Source of the DNA: PALSA-607 sp036510735
Lineage (GTDB): Bacteria; Actinomycetota; Actinomycetes; Acidothermales; Acidothermaceae
Reading direction: 5' to 3'
DNA length: 11,964 nt
Assembly (NCBI GenBank): GCA_036510735.1
Contig: DATCDK010000058.1
Span: forward strand, 1 to 11,964
This document shows, piece by piece, positions 1 through 6,378 of the stretch; the first letter of the stretch is position 1, and the number at the start of each line of letters is the position of its first letter. A program made the position numbers and the translations under genes. The notes beneath the pieces are model-generated. The model did no database searches. It worked only from the letters and a program-made list of their open reading frames with translations, and was not told the origin of the DNA.

Positions 1-1113
1 CCGGACGCCGTCGGCGTCGCGCATGCGGATGTTCAACCGCCGCGCCTGAAACTCCGTGCAGTTCGACGTCGAAGTCACCTCGCGATACTTGCCCTGCGTC
101 GGCACCCACGCTTCGCAGTCGTACTTGCGCGCCGCACTTGAGCCGAGGTCACCGGAGGCGACGTCAATCACCCGGTACGGGATTTCGAGTGCATCGAGAA
201 ACTGCCGTTCCCAACCGAGCAGCCGCTGATGCTCTGCGACCGCATCCTCAGGTGCGCAGAACGTGAACATCTCGACCTTGTCGAACTGGTGCACGCGAAT
301 GATGCCCTTGGTGTCCTTGCCGTAGGTCCCGGCCTCCCGCCGAAAGCACGGTGAGAATCCGACATAGCGCAACGGCAGTTCATCGACCGCCAGCGTCTCG
401 TCCATGCGATACGCCGCGAGCGGCACCTCCGCCGTCCCGACGAGGTAATAGTCATCGGCCTCGAGGCGAAACACATTCTCCGCCGCCTGGCCGAGAAACC
501 CGGTGCCCTCCATCGCGCGCGACCGCACGAGCGCAGGCGGCAGCATCGGCGTGAAGCCGGCCGCGACCGCCTGCATCATGGCCATGTTCACCAGCGCGAG
601 TTCGAGCAATGCCCCGACGCCGGTCAGGTAGTAGAACCGCGAACCCGAGACCTTGGCGGCGCGCTCGACATCAATCGCGCCAAGGATCTTGCCGAGCTCG
701 ACGTGATCGCGCGGCTCGAAGTCGAATGAGGGCACGGTGCCGACCGTGGCGACCAGCTCAAAATCGTCCTCGCCACCTTCAGGTACCCCGGGCTCGACGA
801 TGTTCGACAACGCCAGCGACGCATCGCGCAGCGCCTCATCGGCGGTTGCGAGTTCGCCCTCGGCCTCGCGAACCTCGGCCGCAAGCTCCTTCGCATGCGT
901 AAGCAGCGCATGCTTGTCGGGGCCGACCGCTGCGGCGACCTCCTTGCCGAGCGTCTTCTGCGAGGCGCGCACGGTGTCGAAGCGCAGCACCGCGGCGCGG
1001 CGGCGTTCATCGGCCGCGAGCAGCACGTCGACGAGCGCCGGATCCTCGCCACGCACCCGCTGAGAAGTGCGCACCCGGTCGGGGTCGTCGCGCACCACCT
1101 TGATGTCGATCAC
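1..1113 (-). CDS. serS: Seryl-tRNA synthetase, C-terminus missing (runs off left edge)
   Basis: This enzyme charges tRNA-Ser (and tRNA-Sec) with serine using ATP in the cytoplasm. The visible 371 codons start MIDIKVVRDDPDRVR, the usual actinobacterial SerRS N-terminus. They continue through a heptad-rich segment at about residues 28–105, the tRNA-binding coiled-coil arm, into the class II catalytic core. Class II motif 2 is recognisable as FSPCFRREAGTYGKDTKG followed by IIRVHQFDKVEMF. The reading frame is open to base 1, and the family is about 420 residues long, so roughly 50 residues including motif 3 lie outside the window. The start is GTG with no Shine-Dalgarno; a TAGCCT box 6 nt upstream suggests a leaderless mRNA. 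It lies 125 bp downstream of pheA on the same strand, separated by a hairpin, so it is probably transcribed mainly from its own promoter. Confidence 0.97.
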   Translation of the reverse strand, partial: MIDIKVVRDDPDRVRTSQRVRGEDPALVDVLLAADERRRAAVLRFDTVRASQKTLGKEVAAAVGPDKHALLTHAKELAAEVREAEGELATADEALRDASLALSNIVEPGVPEGGEDDFELVATVGTVPSFDFEPRDHVELGKILGAIDVERAAKVSGSRFYYLTGVGALLELALVNMAMMQAVAAGFTPMLPPALVRSRAMEGTGFLGQAAENVFRLEADDYYLVGTAEVPLAAYRMDETLAVDELPLRYVGFSPCFRREAGTYGKDTKGIIRVHQFDKVEMFTFCAPEDAVAEHQRLLGWERQFLDALEIPYRVIDVASGDLGSSAARKYDCEAWVPTQGKYREVTSTSNCTEFQARRLNIRMRDADGVR

Positions 1114-1125
1114 CTGACGAGGCTA
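1114..1125 (-). promoter_or_regulatory. Putative -10 box for leaderless serS transcript
   Basis: On the minus strand TAGCCT (1125–1120) is followed by the 6-nt spacer CGTCAG and then the GTG start. This TANNNT-to-start spacing matches actinobacterial leaderless promoters. I see no good -35 box, and there is no Shine-Dalgarno to offer an alternative. Confidence 0.5.
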
Positions 1126-1169
1126 TCCGAGCGCCGACTTTGGCCCGCCCGCTGGCTACTTTCCGCGAC

Positions 1170-1213
1170 CGTTGAAGTCCAGCGCTCGTTCTTGCGTGCG
1201 GGGGACTTCAACG
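1170..1213 (-). terminator. Hairpin between pheA and serS, putative terminator
   Basis: An 11-bp perfect inverted repeat (CGTTGAAGTCC at 1170–1180 and GGACTTCAACG at 1203–1213) encloses a 22-nt GC-rich loop. It lies 26 nt past the pheA stop and upstream of the serS -10 box. There is no U-tract after the stem, which is common for actinobacterial terminators but also leaves room for a serS leader structure if pheA reads through. Confidence 0.5.
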
Positions 1214-1238
1214 CTCTACGGGCGAGCGGCCGGAGCGC

Positions 1239-2180
1239 TCAGGCCTCGCCGGCCGTCACCCGCGCGAGCCACGCGGCCGCGTCACGGAACTCGGTGTCCG
1301 AGGTACCGCGCCGCATCGTCGGGGGCAGGCCGTCGGCACGTGGGTAACTGCCGAGGAAGCGAACGTCGCTGCAGATGCGCCGTAGGCCCATCAACGCCTC
1401 GCTCACTCGGGCGTCGACGATGTGGCCTTCGCAGTCGATCGAGAAGCAGTACCGGCCGAGCCCGACACCAGTTGGTCGCGACTCGATCCAGGTCAAGTTG
1501 ATGCCGCGCACCGCGAACTCGGTGAGGATTTCGAGCAGCGCGCCCGGGTGGTCGTCGCCGATGAACGCGACGAGTGACGTCTTGTCGGTGCCGGTCGGGG
1601 TCGACGGCGTGGAGGGCGGTCCGACCAGCACGAAACGCGTGACCGCACCCGCGTGATCGTGGATGTCGTCGTCGACGACCTCGAGTCCGTAACGCTGCGC
1701 CGCCAACGCCGACGTGATGGCCCCATCGAGGCTCGACGCGGGCGAGGCGACCGACGCGGCTGCCTCGGCGTTGGACGCCGACGTCACGACCTCGACGTCG
1801 CTGAGATTGTCAGCGATCCAACGCCGGCACTGCGCCTCGGCTTGCGGATGCGCGGCCACTCGTTTCAACGAGGAGCGCGACGTTCCGGGCCGGACGGCAA
1901 GGGCGAACCCGACATCGAGCAACACCTCACGACTGATGTGCAGCAGTTCGCCGGTCGACAACTCATCGATCGTCGAGGCCACTCCACCACCAACGGAGTT
2001 TTCCAGGGGCACCAACGCGGCGTTGACCTCACCGCGCCGAACCGCGTCAAGCGCAGCAGAGACACTGCGGTACGGCAGCAGTTCTGCGTCCGCGGCTGCC
2101 GGGATCGTGCGCAACGCAGCTTCGGTGAACGTGCCTTCTGGCCCCAGGTAGGCATAACGCGACAGCGTGTCTGAACCCAT
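1239..2180 (-). CDS. pheA: Prephenate dehydratase with C-terminal ACT domain
   Basis: Decarboxylating dehydration of prephenate to phenylpyruvate, the committed step to phenylalanine. The 313-residue monofunctional protein has the usual length and no chorismate mutase domain. Visible motifs are YLGPEGTFTEAA (11–22), PLENSVGGGV (58–67), the catalytic TRF triplet (181–183, in GAVTRFVLVG), and an ACT domain from about 202 to 278. The ACT domain carries GALLEIL near 213 and ESRP at 233–236, the elements that bind phenylalanine for feedback inhibition. The ATG overlaps the stop of the DUF4446 gene by one base (TGATG), so translation is likely coupled and the two form a transcription unit. A hairpin follows the stop. 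The family assignment is firm; allosteric control is inferred from the ACT domain. Confidence 0.96.
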   Translation of the reverse strand: MGSDTLSRYAYLGPEGTFTEAALRTIPAAADAELLPYRSVSAALDAVRRGEVNAALVPLENSVGGGVASTIDELSTGELLHISREVLLDVGFALAVRPGTSRSSLKRVAAHPQAEAQCRRWIADNLSDVEVVTSASNAEAAASVASPASSLDGAITSALAAQRYGLEVVDDDIHDHAGAVTRFVLVGPPSTPSTPTGTDKTSLVAFIGDDHPGALLEILTEFAVRGINLTWIESRPTGVGLGRYCFSIDCEGHIVDARVSEALMGLRRICSDVRFLGSYPRADGLPPTMRRGTSDTEFRDAAAWLARVTAGEA

Positions 2181-2806
2181 CAGGACTCGATCGGATCGAC
2201 GGCCGGCAGTCCGACCTCGTCGTCGTCAAAGAGCCGGACTTCGTCAGGTTGAGCCCGCCGCACAAGGACAGAAGGCGCTTCCAACTGGTGGGCGGTTGGC
2301 TGGCGTCCGCTCGGACCCGCGCCGGCCCCGGTGGCGAAGGCGATCGCCTGGCGTTCCTCCGGCGAAAGCTGCTGGTCGCTGGTGCCGCCCTTGACGCCCT
2401 TCGCGTACGAGCGGGTTTCGGTTCGGCCGTGAATGGCGCTGATCACCAACCCGTCGCCGGCGTCATCGAGAAGTGCAGCCGAGAATGACATGCGGCCACC
2501 CATGTCGCGAAACGCGTCGTAGCGCACGACTGCGACATGGCGTAGTGCGTCGGCCACGTCGAGACGCAGCTCGTGCATGCGGCCCTCGACCGATGACAGC
2601 TCGGCGCGTAACCGGGCGACGAGCTCGACCTGCTTGGCGGCCGCGGACAGGAACGACTCGGCACCGTCGCCGTCCTGCAGGATCGCCAGGTTGCGGCGGA
2701 GCTTGCGCAGGCGAAGATGCGCGAAGAGTGCGACCAGCAGGCCGACGCCACCGGCGGACGTCCCGATCACGGCAAGCAACGCGGCAGTCGAGCTGGAGAG
2801 CGACAC
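2180..2806 (-). CDS. DUF4446 family membrane-anchored protein
   Basis: The function is unknown. The 208-residue protein has one N-terminal membrane segment (about 7–30, ending in a basic LRLRKLRR stretch), a helical and probably coiled region (about 45–90), and then the characteristic DUF4446 core at about 92–150. The core reads VVRYDAFRDMGGRMSFSAAL followed by LLDDAGDGLVISAIHGRTET and YAKGVKGG, with LSPEE just after. The C-terminal tail of about 50 residues is low-complexity and acidic. The start is GTG, preceded by TAGGCT with a 7-nt spacer, consistent with a leaderless mRNA. It is the first gene of a coupled pair with pheA (TGATG overlap). I recall this pairing near serS in other actinomycetes, but the sequence gives no clue to a metabolic link with phenylalanine synthesis. 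Confidence 0.88.
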   Translation of the reverse strand: MSLSSSTAALLAVIGTSAGGVGLLVALFAHLRLRKLRRNLAILQDGDGAESFLSAAAKQVELVARLRAELSSVEGRMHELRLDVADALRHVAVVRYDAFRDMGGRMSFSAALLDDAGDGLVISAIHGRTETRSYAKGVKGGTSDQQLSPEERQAIAFATGAGAGPSGRQPTAHQLEAPSVLVRRAQPDEVRLFDDDEVGLPAVDPIES

Positions 2807-2819
2807 GGCCCTCAGCCTA
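2807..2819 (-). promoter_or_regulatory. Putative -10 box for leaderless DUF4446–pheA transcript
   Basis: TAGGCT (2819–2814, minus strand) is followed by GAGGGCC (7 nt) and the GTG start. A GAGGG lies only 2 nt from the start, too close for a normal Shine-Dalgarno, so leaderless initiation is favoured. No convincing -35 is seen. Confidence 0.45.
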
Positions 2820-2900
2820 ACGGCCCGCCAGCCAGTATCGTCCGGCCATGGGAGTCGTCAGGATCCTGGCGCAGATCGGCAGCCGACGACGACCGAGCCG

Positions 2901-3404
2901 TCAGTGGGCGGCGAGTTGGCCGAGGAAAGTCAGTGAGCCGATAACCGTGCCGTCGTCAGCGTGCAAGGGCGTCGCGATGGCATCGAGGGTGAGCGTCACG
3001 GCGTCCGATCTGCGCAGTCGGACCAGACCGCGATTCAACATGCCGGTGACAATCGCCTGCGTCGGCGGCACCAGAGTTTCGTCAGGCATCGGTTCTGCGG
3101 CGCTGCTGAAGTCGACGAGGGTGAACACGTCGCCAACCAATCGGCGTCCGACCAGTTCGACAGGAGCCTCCGCGAACAGTGCTGCTGCCCCGGCAGAGAT
3201 CCCAGCGATTCGGCCCTCGCGGTTCAACACGATGCACGGATCGGCCGACGTGGCCACGACGGTGACCCACGCACGCAATGTTTCCCGCAATGGAGCGAGC
3301 TCCGGTTGCCCCCGCTGTATCAGCGGAATTAGCAGGTACGACATGCCGTCGTGTTTGGACCCGGGCACGACGGCTACCCCAACGTCAGTCACCCGATTAC
3401 CCAC
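2901..3404 (-). CDS. Small PAS-domain protein
   Basis: A 167-residue soluble protein built around one PAS sensor fold. It has a leader helix (about 36–52), the PAS core starting at DPCIVLNREGRIAGISAGAA (about 55–75), and the closing strands VTLTLDAIATPLHADDG to TVIGSLTFLG (about 135–163). There is no kinase, cyclase or DNA-binding domain, so it is a stand-alone sensor or an adaptor for partners encoded elsewhere; the ligand cannot be predicted. The GTG at 3404 is preceded by GGGGG only 2 nt away. An in-frame GTG at 3392 and an ATG at 3344 are alternatives; the 3344 start would still keep the PAS fold. It lies 94 bp upstream of the DUF4446 gene on the same strand, and that gene seems to have its own promoter. 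Confidence 0.8.
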   Translation of the reverse strand: MGNRVTDVGVAVVPGSKHDGMSYLLIPLIQRGQPELAPLRETLRAWVTVVATSADPCIVLNREGRIAGISAGAAALFAEAPVELVGRRLVGDVFTLVDFSSAAEPMPDETLVPPTQAIVTGMLNRGLVRLRRSDAVTLTLDAIATPLHADDGTVIGSLTFLGQLAAH

Positions 3405-3686
3405 ATCCCCCAGTTATTTCCTGATCATTAGCGTGACACACGCGCAGCGGCATCGACACCGTGCGTTGGTACAGACCGCGCGAGCCCATTCGGCGCAGCG
3501 CATGCTGCGCAAATAGCCGCATAACCTCGCAGTTTCGGCGCCCACCGGAGGAGTTCGGGGTGCCTTCTTGCCCCGGAACGCTTCACTCGGCGAACAAAGT
3601 GGGTCGCGGGTCGGCGCCCGTCGCAACAGATTCGGCGCCTCGGAGCCGACACCATAACCGACGGCAACCATCGGAGGTGATGTGCG
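3405..3686. other. Divergent intergenic region between PAS and RDD genes
   Basis: These 282 bp separate divergent starts and must hold both promoters. I see a short hairpin, GCGCAGC/GCTGCGC around a GCAT loop (3493–3510), and the strong ribosome binding site of the RDD gene at the right end. No conserved coding potential, tRNA-like fold or clear -35/-10 pair was found. Frames open across it on the minus strand look like chance high-GC ORFs. Confidence 0.5.
3673..3680 (+). promoter_or_regulatory. Strong ribosome binding site fixing a GTG start
   Basis: GGAGGTGA, an almost full anti-16S match, lies 6 nt before the GTG at 3687. It decides the start of the RDD gene and is the best Shine-Dalgarno in the window, where most other genes lack one. 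Confidence 0.85.
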
Positions 3687-4259
3687 GTGGGCGTTGATCG
3701 CGACCGGCTAAGCCGGGCCGCACTTCGCGTCGCGCGGTCCGCGGGGTGGCGGCGGGTGGCGGCCCGAACAGTCGATTCGGCATTGATGGCCGTACCGATT
3801 GTCGGAATCTTCAGCTGGGCCAACCGCTACTACCACCAGCACTCCCCGGGTGCGGTCGAGGATTACGCCGTACTCGTGTACGTGCTCGCCGCGGCAGCAT
3901 CGCTCGCGTGGGTTGTCGTTGGCTGGACGCTGTATGAATACATCACCACAGGCAAGACCGGGCGCACGTTCGGCAAATGGCTGCTTGGCCTGAGAGTGAC
4001 GGACGATGATGGCGCACCGATCGGTCTCTGGCGGGCCTTCGGGCGGGCCATCGCGTCCATGGTGACGAGCCTCACGTGCATCCCAGTCCTGATGGTGGTC
4101 AAGGGGATCGGCCTTTCGATCTGGTTCATTGCGTTGGTGCTTCCGGTCCTCTTTTCAAGGCGCTCAATCGTGGATCTGATCGTCGCAACCTGCGTCGTGC
4201 GCAGCCCGCGTACTAGGCGCGAGGGCGTCACGACGAGCGTGCGTGCGCTGGAGAACTGA
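3687..4259 (+). CDS. RDD family integral membrane protein
   Basis: A 190-residue membrane protein of unknown function. The RDD signature is seen as RVAARTVDSALM (about 23–34; Arg and Asp at the membrane edge) and GKTGRTFGKWLLGLRVTDDD followed by GAPIGLWRAFGRA (about 90–122), the cytoplasmic loop typical of the family. Hydrophobic segments lie at about 30–46, 59–83 and 128–163, the last probably two helices. A basic N-terminus precedes the first segment. Some RDD proteins have been linked to ion or solute transport, but nothing here supports a substrate. The gene stands alone, divergent from the PAS gene and convergent with the dehydrogenase. Confidence 0.85.
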   Translation: MGVDRDRLSRAALRVARSAGWRRVAARTVDSALMAVPIVGIFSWANRYYHQHSPGAVEDYAVLVYVLAAAASLAWVVVGWTLYEYITTGKTGRTFGKWLLGLRVTDDDGAPIGLWRAFGRAIASMVTSLTCIPVLMVVKGIGLSIWFIALVLPVLFSRRSIVDLIVATCVVRSPRTRREGVTTSVRALEN

Positions 4260-4297
4260 CGACGCCGTTACCGGGTCGTCGGACGCAACCATCATGC

Positions 4298-4311
4298 CGC
4301 AGGGAGCTGCG
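4298..4311 (+). terminator. Weak hairpin in the convergent gap
   Basis: CGCAG and CTGCG form a 5-bp stem with a GGAG loop, followed by a partly T-rich CCAAATTGTTT. It sits between the convergent stops at 4259 and 4322 and could terminate the RDD transcript. The stem is short, so this is tentative. Confidence 0.3.
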
Positions 4312-4321
4312 CCAAATTGTT

Positions 4322-5251
4322 TCACTCGGCGAGGGGAGCTCGCGTTCTGTCCGTCATCGAGAAGCGCAGCCGGGCCATGGCATTCTCCGGCCCGCTCGCA
4401 ATCCCCGAATCGACGAACAGTTTCATGACCCGATCGCTCAGCTGATCGACGTCCCATCGCCGTTTGCCGTTCTCAATGACGGCGGCCGACGTCCACGGTC
4501 GGTAGATCTCCACGGTGTCGCCCTGCACGCCGAAGACCTTGCCGCTGATATGCGCGGACGCCGAACTGCAGAGGTACGCCACCATCGGCGCGACATTGTC
4601 GGGGTGCCAGAAGTCGAATTCCCCAGTGTCTCCAGCGCTAGTGTCGCCGGCGATGTCGCCGTAGGCACCCTCGGTCATCCGGGTGCGGGCAGCAGGCGCG
4701 ATGGCGTTGCACGTCACCCCGTAGCGCGCCATTTCTTGCGCGACGATCGTGGAGAAAGCGGCGATCCCAGCTTTCGCGGCGCCGTAGTTTGCTTGGCCGA
4801 AGTTGCCCAAGAGCCCCGAGGTACTCGACGTGCACACGATGCGGCCGGGGCCGCCGTGCTCCTTCCAGTGGGCGCAGGCCGCGTGGGTCAGTGCGTAGTG
4901 CCCCCGCAGGTGCACCGCGATCACCGCGTCCCATTCCTCGGCGCTCATCTTCGCCAGCGTCCGATCGCGAACGATGCCCGCGTTGTTCACGACCGCATCG
5001 AGCCGACCGAAAACGTGGATCGCCTGATTGACCAGAGACGTCGCCGCCTCGACCTGACTGCAATCGCCCGCGTGCGCGCTGGCGATCCCGCCGGCTTCGC
5101 TGATCTCGCCGACGACTGCGGCCGCGACCTCTGGGTCGACGTCGTTGACGACGACCCGCGCTCCGTTACGGGCCAACTCAATAGCCTCGCCACGGCCGAT
5201 GCCACGGCCGGCGCCCGAGATAACCACCACGACGTCATCGAGTAGTGCCAT
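4322..5251 (-). CDS. Short-chain dehydrogenase/reductase (SDR), MFE/HSD17B4-like
   Basis: NAD(P)-dependent oxidoreductase of the classical SDR fold, 309 residues. Visible are the dinucleotide-binding SGAGRGIGRGEA (about 12–23), an acidic residue after strand 2 (VVVNDVD, about 33–39) that favours NAD(H), NNAGIVRD (about 88–95), and the catalytic Ser in CTSSTSG with YGAAK about 13 residues further on. The roughly 60-residue tail after the Rossmann fold (IYRPWTSAAVIENGKRRWDV onward) and the NNAGIVRDRTLAKM segment resemble the hydroxyacyl-CoA dehydrogenase part of peroxisomal multifunctional enzyme type 2. A 3-hydroxyacyl-CoA or steroid-type substrate is therefore plausible but not shown. The start ATG lacks a Shine-Dalgarno; TAGCGT lies 6 nt upstream. 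It begins 9 nt after the stop of the epimerase remnant. Confidence 0.9.
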   Translation of the reverse strand: MALLDDVVVVISGAGRGIGRGEAIELARNGARVVVNDVDPEVAAAVVGEISEAGGIASAHAGDCSQVEAATSLVNQAIHVFGRLDAVVNNAGIVRDRTLAKMSAEEWDAVIAVHLRGHYALTHAACAHWKEHGGPGRIVCTSSTSGLLGNFGQANYGAAKAGIAAFSTIVAQEMARYGVTCNAIAPAARTRMTEGAYGDIAGDTSAGDTGEFDFWHPDNVAPMVAYLCSSASAHISGKVFGVQGDTVEIYRPWTSAAVIENGKRRWDVDQLSDRVMKLFVDSGIASGPENAMARLRFSMTDRTRAPLAE

Positions 5252-5263
5252 GACGCGACGCTA
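5252..5263 (-). promoter_or_regulatory. Putative -10 box for leaderless SDR transcript
   Basis: TAGCGT (5263–5258, minus strand), a 6-nt spacer CGCGTC, then ATG. The TAG of this box is also the stop codon of the upstream epimerase remnant, so the promoter overlaps its last codon. Confidence 0.45.
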
Positions 5264-5539
5264 GCTGATGCCGACGAGGTCGGGGTGGGTGCGGAACCAC
5301 TCGATGGTGCGACGCAGGCCGTCCTCGACGTCGACCTGCGGCGTCCAGCCCAGGTCGCGGGTCGCGATCGTGATGTCCGGACGCCGGACCAGCGGATCGT
5401 CTTGCGGCAATGCGACAAATTCGATGGACGACGAGGAGCCGGCGAGGTCGCGAATCAGTTCCGCCAACTCAAGGACGGAAAGCTCGTGCGGGTTGCCGAT
5501 GTTGACTGGGCCGGCAAGACCGACTGCAGCAACCGGACG
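5261..5539 (-). pseudogene. C-terminal remnant of a UDP-glucuronate decarboxylase-like epimerase
   Basis: The 92-codon open frame bounded upstream by TAA (5542–5540) encodes the end of an extended SDR of the UDP-glucuronate decarboxylase (UXS)/dTDP-glucose dehydratase group. It contains GPVNIGNPHELSVLELAELI, then FVALPQDDPLVRRPDITIA and DLGWTPQVDVEDGLRRTIEW close to the natural end. Intact members are about 310–320 residues, so only the last quarter is left. The NAD-binding GxxGxxG, the catalytic YxxxK and the first two-thirds are absent. Homology stops near GLAGPVN, giving a breakpoint around 5520–5540, just before the hairpin at 5566–5606. There is no credible start codon or ribosome binding site. 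The surviving codons are well conserved, suggesting a recent loss. The intact enzyme would supply a nucleotide sugar (for example UDP-xylose), fitting the glycosyltransferases at the right end. Confidence 0.8.
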
Positions 5540-5565
5540 TTAGGGCGCTCCCCGAATCTTGTGGG

Positions 5566-5606
5566 CGCTCGGGTGCCACCGACGGGGGTGCAGTGGCACC
5601 CGAGCG
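5566..5606 (-). terminator. 14-bp perfect hairpin after the RsbW-like gene
   Basis: CGCTCGGGTGCCAC (5566–5579) and GTGGCACCCGAGCG (5593–5606) form a perfect 14-bp stem with a 13-nt loop, beginning 8 nt past the stop at 5615. There is no U-tract, so it would be a U-less actinobacterial terminator. It also borders the breakpoint of the epimerase remnant, and the 8-mer GGGCGCTC occurs at 5543–5550 and again at 5563–5570. Confidence 0.6.
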
Positions 5607-5614
5607 AGGGAACA

Positions 5615-6070
5615 CTACAACGGAAGCGCGGGCACCTGGTCGTCGATGGTGATCGACTCACGGCTATTAAGTTCGCGGTCGATCCACTCACGGTCGGTCA
5701 GCGGGATGACCGCCCACACAGTCGTTGACGAGTCGTGCTGCTCGACGCCCCATCGGGCTGCCAGCGTCGCGACGATCGAGAGCCCGCGACCCCTCGTGTC
5801 GGTCGAACCAGGCTCAGCGACCAATGGCTGCGTGGGCGAACCGCCGTCGGTGACCGAAATCTCGACCCCGTGCTCGCCGACGCCCCAGGCAATCGCGAGC
5901 TGGCCGTCTTCGAGGGCGCGCGCGTGCAAGACCGCGTTGCCGACCAACTCGGTCGCGATCAGGGCAATCTCTTCGCGCACCGGTTCCGGCAAGACGGCAA
6001 GATCATCGCGCAACACGGCCCGCACGTACCCGGCGCTAGCAGGCGTCGGCGATACCCGCAGAGAGCTCAC
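5615..6070 (-). CDS. RsbW-like anti-sigma factor / serine protein kinase (HATPase_c_2)
   Basis: A 151-residue GHKL-fold protein of the anti-sigma regulatory factor family. Such proteins bind a stress sigma factor and phosphorylate STAS-domain antagonists. The ATP-lid motifs are in order: N box ALIATELVGNAVLHA, G1 box VTDGGS and G2 box RGRGLSIVATLA; there is no histidine-kinase dimerisation domain. The C-terminal tail after VWAVIPL, about 30 residues, is unlike the family. I chose the GTG at 6070, just before the domain begins; a TTG at 6091 in the same frame would add seven residues, and neither has a well-spaced Shine-Dalgarno. TTGACC (6101–6096) and TACGGC (6078–6073) 17 bp apart could be a promoter but would put the start site just inside the gene. 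No sigma factor or STAS partner is nearby. It is followed by a strong hairpin. Confidence 0.85.
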   Translation of the reverse strand: MSSLRVSPTPASAGYVRAVLRDDLAVLPEPVREEIALIATELVGNAVLHARALEDGQLAIAWGVGEHGVEISVTDGGSPTQPLVAEPGSTDTRGRGLSIVATLAARWGVEQHDSSTTVWAVIPLTDREWIDRELNSRESITIDDQVPALPL

Positions 6071-6091
6071 GGGCCGTACGTTCCCCGCCAA

Positions 6092-6378
6092 ACCTGGTCA
6101 AAACCTCACACATGCCTCTTGAAAACACTTCCGGCACTGACCGCCGCGCGGCAACGGCCACAGCGCCCAGGTGTCACGCACTGCCGGGCGAAGTCACCTC
6201 GAAACAGCTGCCGCCCCGCCCGCTTGATCTCATTCCTCACAGATGCAGGTGCGCTCCTCAAAGAGACAGCCCGGGAGGCGTGCAGAACATGAATCTGTGA
6301 GGAGTTCGCGGGCTTGGCTGGGCGAAAAGGTGAATCTGTGAGGAGCGGACGGCGGGGGCTGGGGTCAGCGAGCCACCG
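6092..6378 (-). repeat. Repeat-rich spacer between the kinase and the RsbW-like gene
   Basis: The 15-mer TGAATCTGTGAGGAG occurs twice on the plus strand (6290–6304 and 6331–6345, 41 bp apart). Its complement recurs as CCTCACAGAT (6235–6244), as CTCCTCA (6254–6260) and more loosely as CCTCACACAT (around 6104–6113). Read in the direction of transcription (minus), two CTCCTCACAGATTCA copies are followed by TGAGGAG and ATCTGTGAGG, so alternative stems are possible. The spacer also holds a histidine-kinase tail remnant (6174–6224). A plus-strand frame from 6112 to 6300 has no family resemblance and no ribosome binding site and is not called. Confidence 0.7.
6174..6224 (-). pseudogene. C-terminal tail remnant of a second histidine kinase
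   Basis: The last 17 codons of this frame read SGRGGSCFEVTSPGSA and stop. The end of the intact kinase next door reads GGTCFEVTLPGHV and stop: 9 of 13 aligned residues are identical and the stop is at the same place. At DNA level GTCACCTCGAAACAG is identical at 6193–6207 and 6398–6412. Further upstream the frame is closed by TGA and no more kinase sequence is seen. This is best read as what is left of a tandem paralogue after deletion. Confidence 0.55.

Noticed and set aside
3493..3510. 7-bp hairpin with GCAT loop as terminator or regulator
   Set aside because: It is short, has no U-tract on either side and lies in the middle of a divergent promoter region; such stems are expected by chance at this GC content.
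2848..3516. 222-codon plus-strand frame
   Set aside because: Antisense to the PAS gene; the composition is Ser/Thr/Arg-rich with no family resemblance, whereas the minus strand gives a clear PAS domain.
5261..5467. 68-codon ORF as a genuine small gene
   Set aside because: It is the 3' part of a larger epimerase-like frame that extends to 5539 with continuous family similarity, so it is a remnant and its TTG start is accidental.
6112..6300. 62-codon plus-strand ORF in the kinase–RsbW spacer
   Set aside because: No ribosome binding site or recognisable sequence; it crosses the kinase-tail remnant and the repeats on the opposite strand.
6290..6345. Two copies of a 15-mer as a CRISPR array
   Set aside because: Only two direct copies, a 26-bp gap, no cas genes and partial inverted copies nearby.
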